A DNA stretch of 64,000 nucleotides from Magnolia sinica (taxonomy: Eukaryota > Streptophyta > Magnoliopsida > Magnoliales > Magnoliaceae): assembly GCF_029962835.1 (NCBI RefSeq), contig NC_080574.1, positions 26,200,001 to 26,264,000 of the forward strand. Reading direction: 5' to 3'. Shown piece after piece: positions 27,181-36,789 of this stretch. The notes beneath the pieces were generated by a model. That model had not been told where the DNA came from, searched no databases, and worked only from the letters and a program-made list of their open reading frames with translations. Position 1 is the stretch's first letter, and every line of letters starts with the position of its first letter. A program made the translations under genes and the position numbers.

Positions 27181-27340
27181 AAACTAGAATGATTTACTTA
27201 ACGTACCACATATGATCCTGGTGTAGGAGAAGCTAATTTAGCCAACCAACCTAGTTATTTTCCAAGATTTTATCGGGTCGATGGTCGAAAATCCATTTCA
27301 TTCAGTTCGTGGTTAATTTCAATCACTTCGCAATCAAACT

Positions 27341-27959
27341 GGAAATTCAACGGGGCAAACATGAAATTGAGCGGGGCAAACAAGAAATTCAGCGGGGCAA
27401 ACTAGAAATTTAGCGAGGCAAACATGAAATTGAGTGGGGCAAACATGAAATTGAGTGGGGCAAACTAGAAATTATATGAGGCAAACATGAAATTGAGCGG
27501 GGCAAACAAGAAATTTAGCGGGGCAAACTAGAAATTTAGCAGGGCAAACATGAAATTGAGTAGGGCAAACATTAAATTGAGCGGGGCAAACTAGAAATTC
27601 AGCGAGGCAAATTAAGCAGGGCAAACATGAAATTGAGTGGGGCAAACATTAAATTGAGCGGGGCAAACTAGAAATTCAGTGGGGCAAACATGAATTTCAG
27701 TGGGACAAATTAAAAATTCAGCGGGGCAAACATGAAATTGAGCAGGGCAAACTAGAAATTGAGCGGGGCAAACTAGAAATTGAGTGAGGCAAACATGAAA
27801 TTGAGCGGGGCAAACTATAAATTCAGCGAAGCAAACTAGAAATTGAGCGAGGCAAACATGATATTGAGCAGGGCAAACATGAAATTTAGCGGGGCAAACT
27901 AAAAATTCAGTAGGGCAAACTAGAAATTGAGCGGGGCAAACATGAAATTGAGCCGGGCA
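27341..27959 (-). repeat. 21-bp minisatellite, left array of element A (about 29 units)
   Basis: Units such as GCGGGGCAAACATGAAATTGA and GCGGGGCAAACTAGAAATTCA repeat with a constant 21-bp period. On the minus strand the unit reads TCAATTTCATGTTTGCCCCGC. Two main variants (ATGAAATT and TAGAAATT) alternate irregularly, suggesting homogenisation by short blocks. Unlike a CRISPR array there are no unique spacers. Confidence 0.95.
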
Positions 27960-28069
27960 AGTATTTATATAGAAATTGCACAGATAAAAATTCCTAACAC
28001 CAATTCATTCCTAACACCCTAGCCTTTGAAATGAGAATTCTCCTGATCACTTTATAAATGTTAATGTTC

Positions 28070-28340
28070 TAGTCAATCATCACCACTATCATCGTAGGCT
28101 TGTCTCGACTATTTGGCATCAGCTTTATTAATCCTATTTTGCACATACTTCAAATCTAAAGACCTTATCCTTGGTAAGTGAACAAGCTTTCATATCCTTC
28201 TCACCACTTCAATCCAACTTCTTTCACGCCTTCCCCTGTTCTTCTTTCAACCCTATTAAAGTTCCTCTTGGACCATGTCTAGTATCTCATGTTGAACCAA
28301 ATCAATTACTTCTCCATCATTTTATCTCCAATTGAGGCAT
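28070..28340 (-). mobile_element. Fragment of an RTE-type LINE 3' region
   Basis: The stretch 'catcgtaggcttgtctcgac' followed by 'tatttggcatcagctttattaatcct' matches, as I remember it, the 3' part of plant RTE LINEs (and SINEs that borrow it), read on the minus strand. It continues with RTE-like words to about 28340. Truncated. Tentative. Confidence 0.45.
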
Positions 28341-29126
28341 ATAATCCATTTTGATAAAAACTAAAATTGCTATCTTGGATAGGTATTTTTCATATAAATT
28401 TCATAAAATAAATATGAATAGCATGTTACAAATGGGATGCACATATGCATGTGTGCTGGATTCTGTGAAATAAGGAGTCCTATTATGCTCCCTGTATGCC
28501 TGTCCATAATTGTATCTGGGAAAGATAAAATGTGGTAGCTCAATGAATTTTTTTTAACTAATCCTGCTTTATTCAAAAATGGGGTGGTTTCAATAATTTT
28601 ATCATAAAGCTAATGCATAAGTTACTGGAATTCACCAGGGAGATACAGATCTAACTCAAGTGCAACAGCTAAAACTGCGCACTTGAAGTGAATCGGACAC
28701 TAAATACGGAACCCTTTGAAGGTCTACATGGTCTAAATTTGAATTCTAAAATTCACCAACAAGTCCGGTACCAAAATCATTATGAGGTTTAAAATCAAAC
28801 TGCATAAAGAGAAAAGACTTGAAGACTAGTCAGACACAACAACTACAATACAAGAAGATTTTTTAAAATGCAATCTGGAGATTATAAGTCATACATTTGT
28901 GGAAAAATAAAAAAAAACAAAAAAAACTTCAGAGACAAAACAGAAGACAGGTAGGCAAAATGAAATGTTGCCCTATTGAACAAGTCTTGCTAAGCATGCT
29001 GGACGATTTTGACTACAATGGACAAGCCGCATTATAAAAACATTGTTTGCAGAAGTCCCACTTCTTTTGATATAATTCCATGGGGAGAAAATAGAGACTA
29101 AAATATCACCCTTGCTCCAAGGTGTC

Positions 29127-29303
29127 TCATGTGACTAAATCATCAGACTGGTACCTGGAATGCAGGTAATACAAGCTGAAGCCTCTTGGTAGACCTAGAC
29201 CTTTGCAGTCCCTACATCTAAAAGTGTATTGAACACGATTTTGAAGTGAATACCAGTATGGTAACACCAGAGATGCCATCACTGACTCTGGAAGTGAATA
29301 TTT
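29127..29303 (-). pseudogene. Possible captured gene fragment (58-codon open segment)
   Basis: On the minus strand, a stretch starting after an acceptor-like CTGCTAAG at 29303 is open for 58 codons and ends at a stop at 29127. It reads KYSLPESVMASLVLPYWYSL, then a part with RCRDCKG, then GFSLYYLHSRYQSDDLVT. It has normal-looking composition with Cys and Trp. I do not recognise the family. Mutator elements often carry host gene pieces, so a captured exon is plausible, but chance is not excluded. Confidence 0.3.
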
Positions 29304-29556
29304 CTTAGCAGGTCAATAATACGATATTATGATTTCAATTGATAGCAAGCCCCTAAACCCTAGATAAGCGGAACCCCAATGGTGTTTCTTCCCATAATTT
29401 CAGTAAATTTAATGAATTCTCTTGATGGCTTTGGTGGGCTAAATATACCACATTCATCTTTACACCAATTACAAATCAGACAAATTGGAGAAGTGTAGAA
29501 ACAATTACAACTCTATCATGATTTTGGATTGGATGCCCCAATTAAAACCATTTCTA

Positions 29557-29832
29557 GTTTGCCCCGCTCAATTTCATGTTTGTCCCGCTCAATTTCTTGT
29601 TTGCTCAGGTGAATTTCTAGTTTGCCCCGCTCAATTTCATGTTTACCCCACTCAATTTCATGTTTACCCCGCTCAATTTCATGTTTGCCACGGTCAATTT
29701 TTAGTTTGCCTCGCTCAATTTCATGTTTACCCCACTCAATTTCTAATTTGCCCCACTCAATTTCATGTTTGCCTCGCTCAATTTCTAGTTTGCCCCGCTC
29801 AATTTTATGTTTGCCCCACTAAATTTTCAGTT
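29557..29832 (+). repeat. 21-bp minisatellite, right array of element A (about 13 units)
   Basis: Units of the type TTTGCCCCGCTCAATTTCATG, complementary to the left array, period 21 bp. Fewer units than the left arm (about 13 against 29), so the two arrays have changed length independently. The in-frame heptapeptide reading of this array (CPAQFHV-like) is a by-product of the 21-bp period, not a gene. Confidence 0.95.
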
Positions 29833-29988
29833 TGATCGCGAAGTGATTCAAATTGACCACAAACTGAATGAAATGAATTTTCGACCATCGACCCAATGAA
29901 ATCTTGAAAAATTAATAGGTTAGTTGGCTAAATTAGCTTCTCCTACCCCAAAATCATATGTGGTGCGTTAAGTAAATCATTCTAGTTT

Positions 29989-30129
29989 GGATCTTTACTC
30001 ATGCTCGAGTAGTAGACTCTTAAGAGTTTCAACACCCAGTCAAGCGTTCGAGTATCCATAGGTGGTGAAATTCTACTAGTGTGAGTGTGTGGGGGTGTGT
30101 GTGCGTGTGTAAAAGAAGAAAAAAAAAAT
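29989..30129 (+). mobile_element. tRNA-derived SINE in the right arm of element A
   Basis: A 141-bp SINE with an A-box-like 'tgctcgagtagtag', a B-box-like 'gcgttcgagtatcc', a GT-rich segment and an A-tail. It has a perfect 12-bp TSD TCATTCTAGTTT (29977-29988 and 30130-30141). Element B's right arm (35890-35903, 'actcattccgattt') shows the empty site. Confidence 0.85.
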
Positions 30130-30364
30130 TCATTCTAGTTTAAGAGATATGCTTGTTAAATAAATAGACAAAGAAATAAATTAAAAGATAGAAAAATATT
30201 TTTATATACTTATATATACGTATTTACATAATTATGTATTAGAGAAAAATGTAAGGGAGAAAATGTTCTCCTTGTTTACAAAAAAATAAAAAAAATAAAA
30301 TAAAATAAATCTGCCAAATTGCCTGCGGCGAAGATCTTTTTTTTTTTTTTTTTTTTTTGCTTTT

Positions 30365-30867
30365 GTGGGTCCCATCATGAGGTCTTTGTTATATCCAAAC
30401 CGTCCATCTATTTGGCAAGCTCATATTAAGGCCTGAGACGAAAAATAAGATAGATCTAACTATCAAGTGGACCACACTGTAAAAGGCAGTGGGGAATTGA
30501 ATGTCTACCATTGAAAACCTTTTAGGGGTTATAGAAGTTTTGGATCATTATGAAATTTGTTTTTCCTCTTCATCCAGGTCTTTGTGACCCTATAAATGAA
30601 CTTAGATGGGGAGGATTTCTCACAAACATCACAGTGGGCTCCAGCTGAGTTTCTAATGGTTGATGCTCATTCAACATGTTTCCTGTAATGTGGTACACCT
30701 GAGATTTGGATATACCTCATTTTTGGTCTCATACCATAAAATGATCTGGAAAAATATATGGACGGCATGGATGAAAAGCATACATCATGGTGGGGCCCAC
30801 AGACCACCGGCGATCCGCCATTGGCGGGTGGCAGGGCAGTAGCCAATCCGTTTCCGTGCAAAGGAGG
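30365..30867. mobile_element. Foldback MITE nested in the right arm of element A
   Basis: Mirror copy of 26364-26835, and more complete. It keeps 'catcatggtggggcccacag' and ends 'gccaatccgtttcc' at about 30858, the complement of GGAAACGGATTGGC. It closely matches the MITE in element B at about 36150-36625 ('atccaaaccgtccat', 'gacgaaaaat.agacagatct'). Confidence 0.8.
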
Positions 30868-31009
30868 GGTATTTTCGTCCTGGAATTTGTCGTCCGTGCG
30901 AGGAGGTCTAAGTGCGTATGTTAAGTTTGTATTGCGTCAGGAATATCCACTGGATAAAAGGTAGAGTCCACAGTCGTAAATTTCTCATAATATGGGAAGT
31001 TGATCAGGT

Positions 31010-31506
31010 GTTTTACGGGAAACTCTTTAGTGGGTGTTACCCTTACCATGTGAGGCCCACCTTGATCTATGTGTTGTATATCCACGCCGTCCATCTGTTT
31101 TATCAGCTCATTTTAGGACGTTATACCAAAAATTAAACAGATTCAAATCACCAACGGATCATACCACTGGAAAAGGTGGTGAATGAGTCATGACCATTAA
31201 AAACTTTTTATAGGGCACAAAAGCTTTGATTCAAGATGATATTTTTATTTCACCTTCATACACGTATGTTTGACCTTATCAACCGGTTGGATGAAAAATA
31301 AACATTAATGATATGCTTACGGTGGGCCTTCTGAATTTTTTAATGGTAAGAATTCAATCACCACTGTTTCCCATGGTGTGGTCCATATGATATTTGAATC
31401 TGCTTAATTTTTGGGCCCACATCCAAAAAAAATCTGGAAAAATAGATGGACGGCATGGATATTGAAAAATCATCAAGATGGCCCCACGGTAGTGGTGACA
31501 CCTTTT
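31010..31506. mobile_element. Foldback MITE (MULE-like), GGTGTTACCC end type
   Basis: Begins close to the right TSD of element A with 'tcaggtgttttacgggaaac' and 'agtgggtgttacccttacca', and ends with 'gatggccccacggtagtggt' and 'gacaccttttcc'. Inner core words are those of the family. The same end type is seen at 23727-24309. Limits approximate. Confidence 0.6.
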
Positions 31507-31800
31507 CCGCTCCGAATCTCATCTAAAACTCGATCGAGGTTTTTGTTTTTTTGTTTTCCCGCTTCACACGCGTCCAAGCTGGTCACGTGTGAGCGAGATC
31601 AGCAGCTCGAAAGGGGGGCCGACTGTTTAGAGTCTTATACTTGATAGATGGGCCACACATGCATAAAAGATATTTTCTAGAGGTCGTTGCTCAAACGAAG
31701 GGCAGCATGATCTTGGTGAGACTCAAATGATGAACGGTCGTAATTTTTCCGGTGACTAATGTTGTCTCCAAATTCTGGTACTTGAGTAGGGCAACTCGAT
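31507..31800. other. Short intergenic stretch
   Basis: GC-rich start ('cacgcgtccaagctggtcacg'), then ordinary sequence. No gene seen. Confidence 0.4.
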
Positions 31801-33640
31801 CGGACTTGAATCCCAAAATCCTTAAAAGTATGAAACCTAAGATAATTACATTATACATATTCATTTACATTTTTATTCATACCAAGCGTTCTTTAACATC
31901 AAACTAAACATAAAATGAAATTTACATCACATAATGTCAAAATAAGTAGATAATTCTAAATCTGAACAAAATCAATTCAATTTACATTTCATCAACAATT
32001 AACTATAACAAATCCAAATATTAGAAAGAATATAATTCAAGGAGTCCATCTAACTCTGCATAAACTGAAATAGTCTAAACTAAATCAAGAATGACAAAAA
32101 AAATCCTCATGACCGAGCCTAGATCTAGCTTATAAATAATAGTCTACCTCTTTAAAATATTCAAATCCGGTACTAGAAATGTTTTAAATATTATAAGTAT
32201 GATAATTCAATAGGATTACTTCTATCCCAATCAAGATTTGTATACTAATAGCATAACACAATTTTCTAATAACAATGATAGATTAACCTTAAAGTGACAT
32301 ACATTTTCTAATTAGAATTTAAAGGAATATACTCCATGAATGATTAAATCAGAAGAATCTACTATCCACATCCGTAAATAAATCTAAAAATAAATATACG
32401 TGATGATCATTTATGAAATGACCCCAGGCAAAGCACTATGTGATATATTTTACAGAACAATCTTGGGCAGACCAACATGTAATATCTTTTAGGGGGTAGG
32501 CTAGGGCAGAGCACCTATATGTGTGTATCTTTTAGTGAATCACCAAAGGTAGAGCACCTTTGCTGAGCTTTCAAAAGTAATCTTAGGCAAAGCACACACT
32601 TGTATTATCTTTTAGAAAATTAGCCAAGGAATATGTTGATCTTTTGGTAATGACCAGGGCAAAACACCTGTGATGAAACCCGTATAAGTACATTTTGCAA
32701 TTTCATAAACTCTTTATATTGATGAAGATTAAACAATCACATCTTATATCCAACGATATGTCCTCACTAGAGTTAGCATACGAGCGTGTTTTTACTTCGT
32801 ATATGATGTTTTCTTAAATTTTTAATCGCTCCCATTCGATGACGTGTGAAGCGTCCAGCTCTTACTCATGAAGCATGGAGACATGGAATATATTGTATAT
32901 ATTAGACAACTTAGGCAACAAAGCTAGCTTGTATGTTAAGACACCTATTCTTTGTTAAATCTCAAAATGTTCGATATAACGAGGTATGAGTTTTCCTTTC
33001 TTTTCAAAATGCATAACTTCTTTCATTAGAGAGACTTTTAAAAATACATCATCTCCAACAAAAAAATTCTAATCATTTATGTCGATTATCCACGTAGCTC
33101 TTCTAGTGACTTTGGGTGGTGTGCAAACGTTCTTGAATAATGATGATCTTCTAGGAGGTCTCTTAAACAAGTTGTAGTCGCAACAATGTCATCTCTCTTG
33201 CTTTAGTTCAACAACTTAGTGATGTGCAAATCTTTCATATAAGGCCTCAAATGGTGGCATACCGATGCGGCTTAGTAGCTATTGTTGTAGGCGAAATTCA
33301 CTAATGGCAGGTGGTCATACTAATTTCCCTTAAAGTTAAAGATACATTTGTGCAACATATCTTTTAAATTTTGATTCATCCTCTCCGTCTAACCATCTGT
33401 TTATGAGTGAATTATTGTGTTGTAGTCAAGAGTATTGCCCGATGCTTCCTGTATACTCACCCAAAAACATGATTTAAAACCAAGGATCTCAGCGTGAGAC
33501 AATAAATGCTTTAATATTGTGAAGTTTGACGATGTCCTTAATGTAGGTTTTATTAACTTATTTGCAGATGTGAAAATCTTTATTGGAATGAAGCATACGG
33601 ATTTCGTTAACCTATCCACAATTATTCATACATTGTTAGG
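31800..33640 (-). mobile_element. Ty3/gypsy-type LTR retrotransposon fossil (partial)
   Basis: The minus strand at about 33060-33620 shows integrase-region words of Ty3/gypsy pol, such as DRLTKS and the motif around 'NFAYNN', in the right order. The AT-rich stretch to the left (31800-33000) includes about six degenerate 60-bp units with 'aggcaaagcac' (32420-32680) and may belong to the same element. It is broken many times and incomplete; no paired LTRs found. It looks old. Confidence 0.65.
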
Positions 33641-34282
33641 TGTAACTCACAAGGATTAAGGGGGGCTACAATGCGTTAACTTAGAGGTTTTACGAATTAT
33701 TTTACGCTGTTAACAATGGTATGGCCCATATGAATAGTTCATTGGGTTGATATTTTGTATATTTGGTTAAAATAAGGGTTATTACCGGATGGACGGAGTA
33801 GATTTACATATAAAATATGGTGGGTCCCACGGAGTTCGGGTGATTTACGCAGAGCCGCAGAGGTGTCGTAGACAATTCGGGTCGGGTTTTGATAGGGTAC
33901 TTTGCGCGTCGTACCCAAGCTACCATACATGGGTCGATTTTAGCCCAGGATTGCATCTAAGATGAAGATCTGAAGCGTTCATATTATAGATTCCAGGCTA
34001 CAAGGCCCATCATCAAAAATATTTGTTGAACGGCCGGATGATTGTGTATGCAGATCATTTCAGAACATTGAAAAGTAAATTCTGAATGGCTCATACTCAA
34101 ATATAATAGCCAAAAGGTTAATATCATTAACGAAGCATGATTTTCATAAAGGACATCGTTTGTATAAGGCAGTAATGAAAACACAAACGGTTCAGATCTT
34201 CATCTAAGATGTAATCTGGGGTAAAAGGCACATGGTACCGTACTAAAGTACTAGTGCACCGCACCCCACCAGCGACTTCGAC
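33641..34282. other. Intergenic between the gypsy fossil and element B
   Basis: The stretch around 33770-33990 has words like 'tggtgggtcccacgg' seen in the MITE family, but no clear element. No gene seen. Confidence 0.4.
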
Positions 34283-34438
34283 TTTCAAGCGGAGAGATTT
34301 CCTACTGTACGACCCATTTATGGGCCATTCCCAAAAATAAGCCCACTTATTTTGAGCTCCCAAGAATAAGCCCCAGTTGTATGGCCTCATTTCTTTGGTA
34401 AAAAATGCCTCTGCTTTTTCAGCTTTTTGATATTTGAA

Positions 34439-34455
34439 AGTAGGGGGGGGGGGCT
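34439..34455. repeat. Poly-G run in the left arm of element B
   Basis: About 13 G in a row at 34443-34452 and neighbours ('gtaggggggg...ctccc'). Unusual in this AT-rich DNA and prone to slippage and sequencing error. Confidence 0.7.
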
Positions 34456-34861
34456 CCCTATGGCTACGGATTATGACCATAGCCATAACCGTAGCCATAA
34501 TTCACCGATTGCCAAGGGGTGGACAGTGAGTCGGGGTCAACCAGGTCAGTGGGACAGTGACTCGGGGTTGACCGGGTTCAAACCCGGTCGACCCCAACTC
34601 ATTGTCCAACCTGTGTACTTAGTTTGTTTTTTTTTTTTTTTTTGTACAAGGAGAACTTTTTCTCCCTTACATTTTTCTACATTGCATATGTATATAAATA
34701 TGTATATATAAGCATATAAATTTTTTTTCCTTTTTATTCATTTATATCTTTATTCATTTAATAAACATATCTCTTAAACCAGAATGAGTTACTTTAGCTA
34801 ACCAACCTACTTATTTTCCAAGATTCCATCAGGTCGATGGTCGAAAATCCATTTCATTCAC

Positions 34862-35770
34862 TTCGCAGTCAATTTCAATAAGTTTGCGGTGAATTTCATT
34901 CATTTCATTTCACAGTCAATTCCATGCATTTCACGGTTAATTCCCTTCACTTTTACGGTCAATTCGCTTCACTTCACGGTCAATTTCATGCATTTCACGG
35001 TTAATTTACTTCACTTCACAGTCAATTCCAACGATTCTCCTTCACTTCACAGTCAATTCCATGCATTTCACGGTCAATTTCCTTTACTTCACAGTCAATT
35101 CAATGCACTTCACTGTCAATTCCATGTATTTCACGGTCAATTCCCATCACTTCATGGTCAATTCCATGCACTTTACGGTCGATTCCCTTCACTTCATGGT
35201 CATTTCCACACATTTCACGGTCATTTCGCTTCACTTCACGGTCATTTGCATGCATTTCATAGTCATTTTCGCCGATTCCCTTTAGATTCACGGTCATTTC
35301 GATGCACTTCACGGTTAATTCCCTTCACTTCATGGTCATTTCCATGCATTTTACGGTCATTTCACTTCACTTCACGGTCATTTCCAGCATTTCACGATCA
35401 TTTCCAGTGATTCCGTTTAGATTCACGATCATTTCGATGCACTTCATGGTTATTTCTATGCATTTCATAGTCAATTCCGGCGATTCCGTTTAGATTCATG
35501 GTCATTTCCATGCATTTCACGATCAATTCGCTTCGCTTCACGGTCATTTCCACGCATTTGACAGTCATTTCGCTTCGCTTCACAGTCATTTCCATGCATT
35601 TCACGATCATTCCTAATTATTCCGTTTAGATTTACAGTCATTTCGATGCACTTCACAATTAAATCCATTCACTTCACAGTTATTTCCTTGCATTTCATGG
35701 TCAATTCACTTCACTTCACGATCATTTCCATGTATTTCACGGTCATTTTTCGCGATTCCGTTTTGATTTA
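34862..35770 (+). repeat. 21-bp minisatellite of element B (about 40 units)
   Basis: Units like TCAATTCCATGCATTTCACGG and TCATTTCGCTTCACTTCACGG recur every 21 bp, with occasional longer units carrying 'gattc.gtttagattcac'. The first 11 bases, TCAATTTCATG, are the same as in the unit of element A; the last 10 differ (CATTTCACGG against TTTGCCCCGC). Only one orientation is present, so B lacks the inverted array pair of A. Long open frames across it are a by-product of the 21-bp (7-codon) period. Confidence 0.93.
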
Positions 35771-36149
35771 CCACGAAGTAAATAAAATGGATTTTCGACC
35801 ATCAACCTGATGGAATCTTGGAAAGTAAGTAATTTGGTTAGCTAAAGTAGCATCTCTTACTCCAAAATCCTATATGGCACATCAAGTAACTCATTCCGAT
35901 TTAAGAGATATGTTTATTAATTGAATAAAGAAATATATGAATAAAAAGAGAGAAAAAAAAAATTATATGCTTATATGTGCATATTTATAAAAATATGTAT
36001 TAGAAAAAAAATGTAGGAAAGAAAAAGATATCCTTGCAAAAAATATTTTTTAAAAAAACAGAAAAAAAAAATACTCAGGTGGGACAGCGAGTCGGGGTCG
36101 ACCGGCCGGATCAGGCTGTTTTGTTTTTGTTTTTTTTTTTTAAATTGTT

Positions 36150-36625
36150 GTAATCCCCATCGCTTTATGTGAGTTTCATTATGATGTATGTGTTATATCC
36201 AAACCGTCCATTTATTTGGCGAACTCGTATTAAGGCTTGAGACGAAAAATTAGACAGATCTAGCTATCAAGTGGACCACACTGTACAAGGCAGTGGAGGA
36301 TTGAACGTCTACCATTGAAACCCTTTTATGGGTCACAGAAGTTTTATATCAATACGAAATTTGTTTTTCCTCTTCATCCAGGTCTTTGTTACCTTATGAA
36401 TAAATTGGATGGAAAATATATGTTATGGTGGGCCTTACGAAAATTTTAACAGTGAAAATCAAGTTTCCCGCTGCTAATTGTGGTGTGGTCCAGTTGATTT
36501 TTGGATATGATTTTTTTTTCCGATAATGCTCTAAAATGATCTCGAAATATGGATGAACGGTGTGGATATAATAAATACATCATTGTGGGGCCCATGTCAA
36601 GGAGCGTCAGCGCTCGTCTTCGCAC
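36150..36625. mobile_element. Foldback MITE nested in the right arm of element B
   Basis: Core words 'tatgatgtatgtgttatatc', 'caaaccgtccatttatttgg' and 'gtggaccacactgtac'. Nearest relative in the window is the MITE in element A's arms. This shared nested MITE shows A and B descend from an element that already carried it. Confidence 0.75.
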
Positions 36626-36789
36626 ACCAGCCAATCGTCTTCCGGAAGGAAGGAATGACGGGGTATTTTGGTCAGTTGAAAAGTCGTCCGTACACAGGGG
36701 AGTATTCTTGGAAGCTTAAAAAGAAGTGGGCTTAAAATGTCTGGTGGGCCATAAAAGGGTCGTACAGTAGGAAATTTCTCTTTTAACAG

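Larger units (their letters stand above)
27960..29556. other. Central region of element A
   Basis: About 1.6 kb between the two arrays. Contains a probable RTE-type LINE tail (28070-28340) and a minus-strand open segment (29127-29303). The remainder is AT-rich and unlike the rest of the window's repeats. It is absent from element B, so it was gained by A or lost by B. Confidence 0.6.
26231..30986. mobile_element. Compound foldback element A (MULE-like), 4.76 kb, giant inverted repeat
   Basis: The two ends are inverted copies: GAGAAATTTACGACTGT at 26231 and its complement ending at 30986. The first about 128 bases of each arm differ at about 13 places. A probable 9-bp TSD, ATTACATGG (26222-26230) and ATAATATGG (30987-30995), flanks it. 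The arms run 26231-27959 and 29557-30986. From outside in each arm has a unique end segment, a nested foldback MITE, an A/T-rich segment, a SINE, a 'cgatggtcgaaaatccatttcatt' segment and a 21-bp minisatellite. The centre (27960-29556) holds LINE-like and possible gene-derived sequence. No transposase. Structure matches foldback transposons. The 9-bp TSD and GAGAAATTT end suggest a Mutator relative (inference). Element B (34292-36780) is a sister copy. Confidence 0.85.
34292..36780. mobile_element. Compound foldback element B (MULE-like), 2.49 kb
   Basis: Sister of element A. Ends GAGAGATTTCCTACTGTACG at 34292 and the complement of GAGAAATTTCCTACTGTACG at 36780. A worn 9-bp TSD, TTTCAAGCG (34283-34291) and TTTTAACAG (36781-36789), matches at 6 of 9. 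Outer arms pair over about 100 bases ('tactgtacgaccc.tttatg'). Inner arms pair over 'acaaggagaact' to 'cgatggtcgaaaatccattt'. The middle is one 21-bp minisatellite. The nested MITE is only in the right arm, and the SINE of A is absent. No transposase. Confidence 0.8.

Noticed and set aside
27341-27959. Regular 21-bp repeats, possible CRISPR-like array
   Set aside because: The units are contiguous with no unique spacers, and the host is a plant; it is a minisatellite.
29485-29835. 116-codon frame with heptapeptide repeats (CPAQFHV-like)
   Set aside because: It follows from the 21-bp array period, since 21 is a multiple of 3. No start context, no gene structure.
34889-35410. 173-codon frame with FTVNSLH-like repeats
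   Set aside because: Same reason: translation of the 21-bp minisatellite in element B. Other frames and the opposite strand are equally open.
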